DNA of 64,000 nucleotides, taken from assembly GCA_025060195.1 (NCBI GenBank), contig JANXCQ010000020.1:1-64000 (forward strand), read 5' to 3'. A model generated the notes under the pieces. It saw only the letters and a program-made list of their open reading frames with translations. It made no database searches and was not told the DNA's origin. Position numbers and translations under genes: made by a program. Positions 18,212 through 28,381 of this stretch are shown piece by piece. Numbering within the stretch: the stretch's first letter is position 1; the number at the start of each line of letters is the position of its first letter. Origin of the DNA: Gemmatales bacterium. GTDB lineage: Bacteria > Planctomycetota > Planctomycetia > Gemmatales > HRBIN36.

Positions 18212-18847
18212 TCATTTTTCCCCTAACCACCATGATGTTTGCCGGACGGCACGCGACTCGTTATCCGACGTTATTGTGGGTCTTTTGTTCGGACACGACA
18301 AGGTTGCGAGTATTATGCTAGCAGATTCCAGTTGCATTTTTACCCTGTGGAACGCGAGGGGCCGACCTGAAAACCGCGCTTGTTCCATCTCTGCCATGAG
18401 CTGAAGGAGGCGTTTCTCCCACTCGATGGGTGGGCCGGCGGCAGGGAGAGAGACGTCTTGCAAGACATTGGTGGCGCGTGTCGCTGGTTGTCGTTGGCGC
18501 CACCAGGATTGCAGAGCCGCATGGGCTTCGTCTAACGTGCGGGCCAAGAATTCTTGTTGTGTGGCTAACGCCGGCTCGGCCTGGGGGCTCGCGACGTTGG
18601 GCATCAGTCGGTTGGCCATGTGGTAAAGATGGTCTAACCGTGCCAGCAGCGTCAGCAGTTTCTGTAGGGTGAGCAGTGAAGGGTCAGCATCTCGGGCGCG
18701 GTAATGGCGGTGCCACCAAATCAGTCCTACCGCGGCGAGCGCTAACACCGTGAACGCGGCCAGCCAGCCCCAGATCGAATAGTCCGGCGGGGGCAACCAT
18801 TCTGGCTCAGGAAACGGTCGCAATTCTTCCAGACTGAGCGCCAGCAT
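18212..18847 (-). CDS. DUF4381-like membrane protein
   Basis: 211 residues. N-terminal LEELRPFPEPEWLPPP is followed by one membrane helix (about residues 25-47), a basic WWHRHYR anchor and a helical cytoplasmic part. This layout resembles DUF4381 proteins usually encoded in MoxR/BatA aerotolerance operons, but none of those genes is next to it. The assignment is from the N-terminal pattern only. It converges with csrA and is the last host gene with a clean frame before the decayed region. Confidence 0.5.
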   Translation of the reverse strand: MLALSLEELRPFPEPEWLPPPDYSIWGWLAAFTVLALAAVGLIWWHRHYRARDADPSLLTLQKLLTLLARLDHLYHMANRLMPNVASPQAEPALATQQEFLARTLDEAHAALQSWWRQRQPATRATNVLQDVSLPAAGPPIEWEKRLLQLMAEMEQARFSGRPLAFHRVKMQLESASIILATLSCPNKRPTITSDNESRAVRQTSWWLGEK

Positions 18848-20144
18848 TACTCTAACAATTTAGTTAGTCGCATACTGGCCATCCAGGCGTCGACTAAAAC
18901 CCGAACAGTTCGCGGCAAAATTAGTGATGTTTCGGTGACCTCGGCCCGTAACCTCGCGTTAGCCAGAGTCGAATCGCACAGTGATACCCCACGGTGAAAA
19001 CTCGCAGGCCCGCTACGGTATGAGAATCGCTCAAAATGCAACCGCTTGTCGCGCTTCGGCCAGAAGTGATAGTTTGTTGGATTGGCCCTCCCGCCTAACG
19101 ATTTCGCCCGCAGAAATGGCCACTGGCCTCAAACAGTTATGCCTCTAGCTCAAGCACAAAAGTTTCTATTCGCCCACGGGCGAGGAACCGCTAACTCACT
19201 CCTACTTCGCCAGCTCATGACAACGGTAGCCAGTATAAAGAACCCAGGTTACCAGTGAGGCGGACCCACCGCATTTGCCCGCACATCAGCGAGGCTGCCT
19301 CCCTTAGACTATACTTAGCGTCAGTTCGCTATGTTATGAGTAAGTCGTAGAAATGGCCCGCCATCGGGGTTCACGATCGATGATTGACGAAGCCTCTGTC
19401 AAATCGCTCGTAAGCAGTGCAACATCGTTTACCCCACCGTCCTGCGAGCCAACCACGAGCCGTGTTGCTTTCACTAACTTGGGAGACGGCCAAAACCGGC
19501 AGCGATTGCACCTACGCCAGCAGCATGCTTATTCGCGAATCCCAAAGACTAGCTTACCGCCCCGTCGCAGTCCCGTTGACTAGCCATAAAAAACGGCTAC
19601 GGCATGTTTGGCTAACCCTAGTGAAGTAACTTTGGCGCCAACTTTGATTTGCCCGTAATTGTAACGCTATCCGTAGCCGGCGGCGATAAGGCAGTAGAGT
19701 TCGCGAGATTTAGTGGTTGGGACTTGTCTGCTGCCTCGGAAGTTAGTTGCCTGGATTCTGATTTAGTCGACTGACTCATGGCGCAGCATGGTGCCGCCAA
19801 ATTTTATTTTTAGGCGGTTGGCCTTGCCGGAACGTAGCGGGAACCACCACGCTAGAGTGCGTCGCAACTTATTTATCTTAGCCGAACGTCGGGGCTAATG
19901 GGATTTGTCGTGGTCATGCCTCGAAGGGAGCAGAATGATGATGAGTCAAAACTTGTAGATTAGGATACTGGTTCGAGCGGAACTGTCATCAACCCGAAGA
20001 TCCTCGAGTCTCATCCGTGTTATGTGGAACTTCAGCACCATGTCTTAGACGTCAAGCCAAAGAATCCAGAGCCAGCGAAGTTTCGGATTAGACAGTCGCC
20101 CACGCGGACTGGGGCACAACCATGTGGAGCCCCGGATGAAGCCA
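18848..20144. other. Gene desert
   Basis: About 1.3 kb in which no frame on either strand shows a recognisable family, coding-like periodicity or a ribosome site before a long frame. Base composition is less GC-rich than the flanking genes. It may be old, worn coding sequence or the left flank of the mobile region. Confidence 0.5.
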
Positions 20145-20330
20145 TTATCTGACAAAGGCAAAGTGGGTTTCGCGGTTGCCGTGCTAACGCCAATAAGCTG
20201 GGTTATCCCAGAATCCGGCCTCTGACAGGATGCGGGCGACCTCGTCCTCGCTATCGGCTCCCATGAGGCGTAGGCAGAGTTCTTTGAGCTGGAAGTCGTT
20301 CGTGTTTGATTCCTCCCCGATTCCTCGCGA
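20145..20330 (-). pseudogene. Fragment resembling a HATPase-type ATP-binding protein N-terminus
   Basis: The translation DFQLKELCLRLMGADSEDEV, then ILSEAGFWDNPAYWR, an in-frame TAG, and HGNRETHFAF resembles the N-terminus of large ATP-binding proteins found in some restriction/defence loci (DSEDEV..IL..AG.W....WR..G..E.NF). It ends at TAA 20145. The recollection of the family is not exact, so treat as tentative. Only about 55 residues remain. Confidence 0.3.
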
Positions 20331-20543
20331 TGCCAGAAGCCATTTCCAACGTTCCACAATGTTCTCCAGGAGCTTTACATTCGGCAGCCGGGAATATCCT
20401 CGGCGGCCATGCTGTATAATGTGATTCTGCTGGCGCAGCCAGACAAGAGTCAGGTATATTTGTTTAGTTGCAACTTCAGCCTAGCCATCCTAATTTGGGG
20501 GTGACCATTCCTCGCCGGTCAATCGCTTACCAGCGCCGCCAAA

Positions 20544-20885
20544 TTACCAGGGCAACTGGAATTTACACTTGAAGAATGACAATTCGTAGACGGTGAAGCG
20601 CCGTAGTTGGGCAAACCAAGGGAAGACCGGGAGGATGTCAGGCACGCCGGGGATTTGGCCCGGCCGATCGGCGCAAGACTAGGGCAGCATCGCCGGGGCG
20701 GGGATACGATCGAAGTCGGCGTATGACCGCTGCGCGGCCTCGCTGGGATGGTCTTGTAAGACGTGGTACTCGACTGGGTTGCCAAATGTATCGAAGACGA
20801 TCCCGTCGGCTAAGCGTTCCGTTAGCTCCCATGGGTCGGGCATGGTGACCTGGTCGGCCTCAACGAAGCGGATGTCGAGCGGCAC
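20544..20885 (-). pseudogene. Fragment of a lambda-family phage portal protein (middle part)
   Basis: Reads IRFVEADQV, ADGIVFDTFGNPVEYHVLQ, an in-frame TAG at 20679, then ADRPGQIPGVPDILPVFPWF and AQLRRFT in the same frame. These are hallmarks of the portal core of the lambda gpB family. Sequence is lost on both sides. The main prophage at 40.0-40.6 kb keeps only the C-terminal half of a portal of this same family, so the two pieces are complementary rather than overlapping. It lies directly beside a recombinase fragment, which is not the order of a functional phage. Confidence 0.7.
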
Positions 20886-21059
20886 CGGCTAGGGAGCCTC
20901 GGGTTACTCGTCAGAATGCGAAGGCTTCGCCCTCTGAGGCCACCGGCTCGTACTCCCTGTTGTCGGGCCGGGGCTTCGGCGTCATGGTGGTGGTGCAGTA
21001 CGCTGGAGTGAAGTGCCTGAACAAGTTACCATGATGCGGATCGGATTGCCGTGCCTACG

Positions 21060-21350
21060 GCGGGCGGAGTCAGGGTTGGGGCGGATAGAACGCTCAATGC
21101 TCATGCGGTACCCAGCGCGGTCGCAGGTGCTAGACTGCCGCGTTGCCGACATGATTAAGAGATGATGCTTGTCAAATTTCCGCATCACCTGGGGGAGGTG
21201 GGTAAACCAATGAGAGAGCCGAGCCACCTTGCACACTACCACGCAGTCCATGGGGTCGGCTTCGATATCGGCCAAGAGCGGCAAATGGACAGGTCGTTCC
21301 ACGTGGCGGTCACGGAAGCGGCCATCATCGTTAGCATGCGAGCACGCAGG
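21060..21350 (-). pseudogene. Decayed serine-recombinase fragment
   Basis: Contains DDGRFRDRHVERPVHLPLLA, then DIEADPMDCVVVCKVARLSH, and degenerate residues up to MSIERSIRP. This aligns with the intact-looking part of the recombinase at 57-58 kb (DDGGFTGGNMDRPALRRLLA, then DIEAGRIDCVVVYKVDRLSR). Many substitutions hit conserved positions (KVDRLSR became KVARLSH), so it is an older remnant of a related element, not a recent copy. About 600 bases to its left (up to 21974) hold nothing recognisable. Confidence 0.7.
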
Positions 21351-21974
21351 CTAAATCTGCCCTAATTTGGCCCGACCAAATGCAGCAGCGTCTTCGCTCT
21401 GAGCGTCGAGGGAGTCGAACTTCTTGCCTCGATCTCTCCTTTATGGATTAGCGGTTGTAGATAGCGGAACGGCCTATTGATTGAGGCGCGGGTGTCAGGG
21501 TTGTCTTCATCTTACGTTCTCCAGCCTGAGGTGGAATAATTCAGACAACCTATTGCAGTGATGGACCGATGGTCGCCTTGCCCACCCTGTGAGCGACCTA
21601 ACGACTCGGTTCTTCGACTTGGAGTGGATGGTGAGCATGAGGTTCGAGGGGGCGACTCGTGCAATCACGGTCGAGTGTCGTGTTAGCGCGTAACATGGGT
21701 CTCGGGTCAACAGGCGACATGAGTCGGGGACCGTAAAGGCGATAGTTCGCTCGTAGCCTGGATTGCGGGACGAGGATCGTGTTAGAAGGTGACAGGCTAT
21801 TGTCGTACTTGAACGCCAGGCTGGCGGTCTGCCTCTGCTACACCTCGGCGCTAGCGGTCTTCAATAGTGCGGAGCGTTGCGGGTGGCGGAGCTATAGCTC
21901 ATGGGGCAGTCATAAAGAAGATAGCCGTACGGCTTACATATGGCTGGACTTGATATCAGTCCAAGTTACGATCG

Positions 21975-22755
21975 TTAGCCAAACAGTTGATTGAACAACG
22001 ATGGGTCGTGATTGTATAGGCGATCTGCGAATTCATTGACATAGAACATGTCAGGCATGAATCGCTGGGCCCGAACTCGGATTGAGAAATCAGGGTTTTT
22101 CACGTCGGGCGTAAAAACGACGAAACCAATCCCAAACAGCATGCACAACGCTTCCAAGCGCCCGTAATCTTCGGGGGATATGGTGGTTGGCATCACCACA
22201 TAGGATTTGGCTGAGAATAACCGATACGAGACTGCCTGACCAAAAGCAACCACCGGCTGGTTGGGATCCACCTTAATTTCCGCCGAGACTATCTCTAGAC
22301 CAAATTTTAATACGATGGGAGGCCAGAGGCTTATACACGCCGACGACATCGGGAGTTCCCCACTTCTTTTGAAGGCCAGAACCTCCCACGGCCACTGCGA
22401 CGGTTACCTCATCTAACTCGTTCTTAAGCCAATCTGCGAAAGGCTCGTAAAAATCTTCCTCTCTGGGCAGTCGGGTCAACTCTTTGTCTGTGCTTGGACT
22501 ACTTTCGTATTTACCTAGGGCCGAGAACAGTCCTCTACTGGGTTTATGGATGAGATTTGGAAAACGTGTGTCAAGGTCCCAAATAGAACCTTGGATCGTA
22601 CTCCTGGGAGTCTCCGGATGCTGCTGAAGGATGCGGCGGACAAGCTCGCCATAGCGGATACCTGTCGGCGATTCAAGGATGATTTGCTTGGCAAGTTCGC
22701 GAATTTGTTGAACGGTCAACTTGGCCACGACGGATTCCCCCCGTTTTGCCGACAT
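21975..22755 (-). pseudogene. HTH plus PD-(D/E)XK nuclease, split by a frameshift
   Basis: The first part (22755 to about 22320) has an N-terminal winged-helix-like region (QQIRELAKQIILESPTGIRY) and then EEDFYEPFADWLKNEL and WGTPDVVGVYKP. The second part continues in another frame with LKFGLEIVSAEIKVD. Together they give the PD...(D/E)XK pattern: Asp in TPDVVG and Glu/Lys in AEIK. This suggests a restriction-type or defence nuclease acting on DNA. The shift near 22320-22340 is of the plus-one kind. The second half alone lacks a proper start. Could also be a sequence error; the rest reads well. Confidence 0.6.
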
Positions 22756-23800
22756 GCATGTTCGTATAGCCGATACGAAGCATTTATATAAATAAGCGGA
22801 TTTCGCGGAGAAGTTTTGACGTGGCGTTGCGAGCCAACTTTGAAGCTCGTTACTGGGAATGTCCTGACAGGGTACCCTCAGTGTAAGGTCGGAACCGCTA
22901 CGCAGCTTACTTAGGCAGCCATGCCTTGCTGTCAGCGTTCATTTGCTAGCCGGAGGTGTTCGCGTCCCTTGCCGATAATGCCTCGAGGGTGAACCGCAGC
23001 GGCGTCCTCGTTTTCGAGGTTACGATGGATGTTCCTGCGTCGGTCTGCTAAGAGCCGGCTAATTCCCGTGGACGACGAGCAACGTTTTGTAGGCAGCTTG
23101 GGCCCATTCTGGCCTCAATCCAAAGTAATGCTCTTAGCTGGGATCAGAGGCAAACATGGCCCGGGAGCAGAGACGGAAAGGCCCGGCGGTGTGAAGGGAA
23201 GTAACCTCACGGCGTCTGTGATCAGGAGTCAACGTGGCAAGCGGCTGAGGCGCTCGCAGGAGACCTTATCGCGGAAGCGATTGTTCACGATCTTCGCTCA
23301 AAGGACCGACTGACTTGTTGGCGGGAAACGTTGTTCCATCTATTCACGTTTGCCGTTTGCATTCAAATTGACGCATCACGGTCTTCGGGGGATGAGGTCA
23401 AGGAACTACCAAACGCGATGTTAACGAACGAAGCTGCGAGTTTGGGCCGTGCCTCTCAACGTCGTACAGCGACCTTCCGGGCTACCCCGCTTACTGGATC
23501 TTCTCGTTCGGAACGGGGATTTTTTTGTTTTTTGGTGGAGACTAATCGGGAAACTTTACGAGACATGCGGAAAGCAAAAGAGTTAGCGGAGAACTTTCAA
23601 CGCCTGCCGTTTAGCCGTATAGATGACTGGTTCTTTACAACACCCACGGTCAGCTCCCCGAGCGGAACACTCTTCGTAACAATACTCTCCGAACCCACAT
23701 CTGTAACTAGTTGTCATCCAACCAGATAGCGATTTCGAGTCTCGCTCGGTCGGCAGGAGCGAAGGAAACACTCCTCGAACATTTCGCACGCACCCTGCCG
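22756..23800. other. Non-coding or unrecognised stretch
   Basis: Short frames on both strands show no family features. The sequence separates the broken nuclease from the first Rhs fragment and looks like worn sequence. Confidence 0.45.
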
Positions 23801-23809
23801 TCGGGCGAG

Positions 23810-24180
23810 CCACCATGCCGATGCCTCCTATCTCGACAAACGTCTCCCCACTCGCCACGCGCTCCTCCAGCACCTGCCAGGCGTCCGAATAGTAGAAGTC
23901 GGTCGTCGTGCCGTTGGCCATCTCGCTGATCCGCCGATGCAGACCGTCGTAGGTGTACGTCTTCAATATGTTGCCGCTGCTGTCCTTGACCTGCACCAGC
24001 CGTTTCCAGGCGTCAAAGACGAATTGCCGACCCGTCTCGTCCTGCGTCAGGTTGCCGTTGGCATCGTAGGTCGGCGTGGTCGCCCCGCTGATGCGGGTGA
24101 TCTCGTTCTGGGCGTTGTGGCTTCGCGTCTGCGTGTTGCCGTTGCGTTCAGTGGCGACGAGCGGCTATCGCAGGGCGTTG
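23810..24180 (-). pseudogene. Rhs/YD-repeat fragment
   Basis: Translation includes HNAQNEITRISG, TYDANGNLTQDETGRQFVFD, AWKRLVQVKDSSGNILKTYT and YDGLHRRI, typical YD-repeats of Rhs/WapA shells. The frame then continues into unrelated residues and has no start or membrane signal. It is an internal piece of a much larger secreted toxin shell, cut at both ends. A second Rhs piece with the core end lies at 24.8-25.8 kb on the same strand; the two may derive from one gene. Confidence 0.75.
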
Positions 24181-24334
24181 CCCAGGGCTGGCTTCTGCTC
24201 CCTGAGTCAGGGCACACTTATTCAAGGAACACGCCGCCGGGTCATACTCACGACATTGTTCGATTTCAGCCTGTTGCTAGTGGGGGTCGAGATGCCGAAG
24301 AATCACTGCGTGATTCGAACCGGCGGATTTGGTC

Positions 24335-24709
24335 TCAGTCAAAAAAATGAAGGTCAGAAGTGTCACTGCCACGCGCAAGCGCGACCCACACGCTGCAGCG
24401 GCCTTCACAAAGCTTACGAACCTCACCGACCTCGCCTTTGAGCGGGCCGTCTATTATCACCACTCGATCCCCGATCTGAAAGGGAGCGCCTCGGGTGACG
24501 CGCATGACAATGTGCCAGGTCAGGAAGCAGCGGAACCAGCACAAAACAACACCCCCAGATGCCCCGAGAACAATGCTGGCTCTCCAATTCACACCCTGGT
24601 CTTGGAGCAGCAGGGTGACCCACAGACCGATAGCCAACGCCCCGGCCAACCAACCGGCCAGAAGTAACACAGCCGCCCGAGAGAGCTTACGATCTGATGA
24701 AGATCTCAT
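24335..24709 (-). CDS. Small two-helix membrane protein with KOW-like tail; candidate Rhs immunity
   Basis: About 124 residues from the ATG at 24709. Two hydrophobic segments (AAVLLLAGWLAGALAIGLWV and a second near residue 50) are followed by FQIGDRVVIIDGPLKGEVGE, which looks like a KOW/NusG-type beta turn. It sits directly after the membrane-active-looking tip of the Rhs pseudogene, the usual place of an immunity gene. Immunity is inferred from position and membrane location only. Confidence 0.45.
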   Translation of the reverse strand: MRSSSDRKLSRAAVLLLAGWLAGALAIGLWVTLLLQDQGVNWRASIVLGASGGVVLCWFRCFLTWHIVMRVTRGAPFQIGDRVVIIDGPLKGEVGEVRKLCEGRCSVWVALARGSDTSDLHFFD

Positions 24710-24772
24710 GTGTCCATGACCAAAAGCAACGGGCGAGCCCAGCCCAATCAACGGTGCCCTTCATCTCAGTTG

Positions 24773-25780
24773 TCACCTTTCCAATGGCGTCTCCCCGAAA
24801 TAGTCAGCAATCTCGACCAGGGTCAGAACGCCTAGCCATCCCCCAGGAGTTAACCCAGACCAAATCGTTGTCCAGAACTGGCTTGGCGCCGAAGCGCCGA
24901 AAAACAGCGATCTCCATCCGTAGACCTGCCAGAGATATCTGCCTCGGTCGATGACAGACATCCCTTGGATTGCCTGCCAGATTCTCGGCGGAACAGTGGT
25001 GGATCCCACTTCATACAGAAAGGGGTTTCGAATCCAGGTAGTAATGTTCGGGATCAGTGCGATGAGTAGGAGGTCTCTTGCCACCTGGCCCATGGTTTGG
25101 CTGAACTGTAGCACAGGGTCATTCGGATCGTGCATGCCGTAGTAGGCAAAGGGGACGATCCCATCCACGGTTGCCATAGCGCCCTCACCGAGCCCCGAAA
25201 GAGCAGCCCCCCAGATCTCCCCGCTGCAGGGCGTTCCGGTAGTCCGGTATGATTCATATGCAGTGTACCCCCCGCGCCGGCCAACAACAAACCGCCAATG
25301 ATCAGCACCGGGATAAATATCGCTTGCCCGCTGGGGTCAGTGAATACCGTCGGGGCGTTGAAGACGGTGCGGTAGAGGTTGACATCCCCCGCAGCATAGC
25401 CGATCGGATCTAAGCTTGTCCAGCGGCCGAGGGTGGGGGAGTAGTCGCGGAAGCGGAAGTGATATAAGCCGCTAGTGAAATCATATCGGCCGCCCTGGTG
25501 CAGGTAGACCCAGGCGAAGGCGCTGCCGGCCAGGACGTTCCAGCTGGCGTCGAGGACCGTCACGCTGCCGAACGGATCGTAAACGTAGCGTTCGACGACG
25601 TTGCCCGCGTTGTGAAAGAGCGCGGTGACATAATCGTTGGCGTCCTGCACAACATAGAGGCGTTCGTCCAGCGTGCCGTCGCCATAAGTGTCACGGTCGC
25701 GCAGCACCATCGCATCGACGTAGACCGGACTCCACACATACGGCGTCTCGCTCTGACCCTCGACCTGTTCGTGCTGAGAG
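24773..25780 (-). pseudogene. Rhs core C-terminus with hydrophobic variable tip
   Basis: Holds the Rhs core: VVERYVYDPFGSVTVLD, YHFRFRDYSPTLGRWTSLDP and IGYAAGDVNLYRTVFNAPTV before DPSG, the standard end of the conserved shell. After a one-base slip near 25.2 kb the frame continues into a variable tip of about 130 residues (AMATVDGIVPFAYYGMHDP and on) with hydrophobic stretches, ending at 24773. Such tips are toxins in Rhs proteins. Upstream of about 25780 the frame loses Rhs character. Probably non-functional. Confidence 0.7.
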
Positions 25781-26028
25781 CAAGGCCACCGCCGCCACCA
25801 TCTCGCGTGGTCTGCCGAAGTCACAACAGTTTCTCCAACGAGCGGGAACCAATAAGCAAGGTTGCTTGAACTGCCGGCTACAGACCAGTGCCAAATGACT
25901 TCAACGGCGGTCGTTTGAAGCACTTGATGATCCGGAATCGCAGATGATAATTCCTTGACAGGAAAGTCGGTCAAGGCAGCATCGTGGGCTACTCTGAACT
26001 GTTCCGTTCATTAGGACTATAGGGGGTG

Positions 26029-26577
26029 TTATAGTGAGTGCCGTTTGAGAATCGACGATAACTCTGCCTCTGAAAGAGGGTTGTCCAAGCAGATAAGACT
26101 GACGACCACGCCGGCAAGACCTCGGAACACTGATCTACTTGAGCCCAGCACCCCATGAGCCCCCAAGCTGTACCGAAGACAACCTGGGCCTAGAGCTTGG
26201 CTCTCGGCATTTTCCAACGCAGCGTTAAGGATTTCTTCCGCCGCCCATGGAGGAATACCGCTTATCACGGCATCAAGACGCCGAGCTAGGGACCAGTCGG
26301 TGATTGTTTGGCCGGTTTCACTACAGGCGACCTGTACAACCAACGGCTGAGAGTCATTTGGGGTGAATTCACCGCCAAGGAGGCCGTAAATGAATCTTCC
26401 CCCGCAGGGTATGAGGACCTCAATCGCTGCTATCGACCTGCTTCTCCGTGGGGGATGGCGGACCTCTATCACTTTTTGGACTACCTGCGACGGCTCAGTA
26501 GGTAGGTTAGGTAGTTCGCCCACCCAGGCCCTCGCTCTGGGCGGAAGAAGTGGATCGAGCTGTAGCACAACTTCCAT
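26029..26577 (-). CDS. Candidate immunity protein
   Basis: About 182 residues from an ATG preceded by GGAGGA at ideal spacing, 14 bases after the stop of the toxin-tip-like frame. No family recognised. Sequence begins MEVVLQLDPLLPPRARAWVG and has the compact mixed composition common in Rhs/contact-toxin immunity proteins. Clean frame and strong ribosome site suggest it is or was recently functional. Role is inferred from the tight pairing. Confidence 0.5.
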   Translation of the reverse strand: MEVVLQLDPLLPPRARAWVGELPNLPTEPSQVVQKVIEVRHPPRRSRSIAAIEVLIPCGGRFIYGLLGGEFTPNDSQPLVVQVACSETGQTITDWSLARRLDAVISGIPPWAAEEILNAALENAESQALGPGCLRYSLGAHGVLGSSRSVFRGLAGVVVSLICLDNPLSEAELSSILKRHSL

Positions 26578-26591
26578 GACAGTCCTCCGGA

Positions 26592-26921
26592 TTACGGGCT
26601 GATTCCCCGTCGTGCCCACTCTTCCCAGAAATCCACCCAATTGGAATTGAACTCTTGTGGGTACATACGAATCACATCGGGATGATACACGCTGTATGCC
26701 GAAACGCCGTACCTCTCTAACGCAGCATGATGTGCCCAATCGTACAGCATACCTCGGTTCATCAGAGTAGACTCGTAAATCTCATGCATGTAGAAACTAG
26801 CATCAGCTCCCCTGATCCTTTCTCCTCTTGCCAATGCGTTCCGAAGCCTTTGAATCATCGCGGCGTTGGCGGGCTCATCAGCGACGCCAAGCCTAACCAA
26901 GTGCTGCTCGATCCTCGCAAT
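26592..26921 (-). pseudogene. Orphan toxin-tip-like domain (Rhs/polymorphic toxin C-terminus)
   Basis: About 105 residues: RIEQHLVRLGVADEPANAAM, GADASFYMHEIYESTLMNRG, YDWAHHAALERYGVSAYSVY and HPDVIRMYP. The HEIYE segment and following AH dyad are conserved-looking and could be a metal or catalytic site. I recall this domain at C-termini of Rhs-type proteins, without a firm name. No proper start is visible; the shell it belonged to is lost or lies in the broken upstream frames. The next gene is a probable immunity partner. Confidence 0.5.
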
Positions 26922-27029
26922 TCCTCTCTAGGTAACAGCGCTCTCTCGGTTTGCAAGCCTCCCAAGACCACGTTCAGCGAAGCCAGGGGAGCCCTCTTGA
27001 AATGCTCCAGTGACACGCCCCGTGAATGA

Positions 27030-28217
27030 TGGAGCAACTCTCGGCGGCAGTCTTCGCCACGTGGTGTAGTTGCCGCCCAGGCCGAGTAGCCCGCCGCCGT
27101 CACCCCAATGGCCCGATGACGATAGGTCTGCCGCAGCGTTCGCGGTGTGGGATTGCGGGCATCGAAGCGCTTGACCTCGGAGCGGTCCGTGGGCGTTCCC
27201 AGCGACCCTGCCCCGACAGCTCGGAAGGACGCCAGTGGAGTCGGCGTGCGGTGGGAGCGGGGATCGAACAGCCGCACCTGTTTGCTGCTGCCGCTGCCGA
27301 CCAGGGCGGCGATCCGGGATTGGCCGTCACGGCCGGTGACTACACCCACCATCACACCGTTGCGGTTCGGCGGCGACGCCGCCAGGAACTCCGTCAACGG
27401 TCGGCCGGCGCCGCTGAAGACCTTGACCTGCGGGGGATGCCCTGCCCCCGTCCCGGTGACGATCTCGCTGACGCCGTCGCCGGTCAGGTCAGCCGCCGCG
27501 ATCCACATCCCACCTTGTCGTCGTCGTGGCATAGGCCGTGAAACTCGCCAGGGTCTGGCCGCTGCGGATCTCGATGCTCGTGACGTGTGGGGCACTCCCG
27601 GGACCGGCCGCCGCGAACACCGCCGCGTTGCCGTTGGCCGCGTAGCCGAGGGCCACGCGCACACCGGTCGTGACCGACGGGCCAAATACGTCCCAACTCG
27701 TCCGCAGTACCCCCTGACTGGTGAAGACCCGCACCTACGAGCTGCCGTGATCGCGTCCGGTAACGATACCGACCTCGCCGCGGCCGATGTCCCCCGCGGC
27801 CACCTGCACCCCACCCCGGAAGCCAGGGTCATACGCCCAAAACTGGCTCAGCAGCGAGCCGCTGGCCCCGTCCCAGACCTTGACCACCGGAGCCGCCCCT
27901 GGGCCGGGTGCGGTCACAATGTCGTTGATCCCGTCGCGGTTCAGGTCGGCGACCGCCGTGCGGACCCCGGCCGTGACCGAGGCATCATAGGCGGCAAACG
28001 AGCGGATCAGCGACCCTCGCTCGTCGAGGACGCGAACCAGCGGCAGCCGCCCGGCCTCGGCTCCCAGCGCCAGAGCGGGGTTAATCGCCGGCATCTCCCT
28101 TGGCTCCAGCGGTTCGAGTGGCAGCTGAGGTTTGCGGCGAAACTGTCTCGACCGCTGCGGCGTGAACCACTTCCGAACCCAGGACGAGAAACCAGTGCGC
28201 TTGGGGTGCTGGCTCAT
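27030..28217 (-). pseudogene. Secreted FG-GAP/VCBS repeat protein, broken
   Basis: From ATG 28217 the N-terminus has a basic stretch and LPLEPLEPREMPA, the planctomycete export-type motif, then FG-GAP repeats (AVADLNRDGINDIVTAPGPG, VQVAAGDIGRGEVGIVTGRD). An in-frame TAG at 27735-27737 interrupts SS-stop-VRVFTSQG where other repeats have PQVKVF, so Gln was probably there. A plus-one slip near 27.5 kb moves to MWIAAADLTGDGVSEIVTGT. In planctomycetes such stalks often precede Rhs-like or adhesin domains, consistent with the toxin-tip downstream. Non-functional as read. Confidence 0.75.
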
Positions 28218-28381
28218 GGCGTCATCTCCACAAGCAGGCACGGGCGACAATCCAAGAAATGATTCGACCAGATAGGGCCGACCGTGCCACTGAAACTAAA
28301 AATACACCCTACCCCCCGTGTCAAGTGAATTTTTCATTTTTTGAATCGACCCGTTTTGTCGCCCCAACCGGTCTTGTCAGC

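Noticed and set aside
24290-24330. GATTCGAACC string resembling a tRNA T-arm
   Set aside because: No acceptor, D-arm or anticodon arm could be built around it.
27147-28262. 371-codon plus-strand frame opposite the FG-GAP gene
   Set aside because: Shadow of the GC-rich FG-GAP repeats on the other strand.
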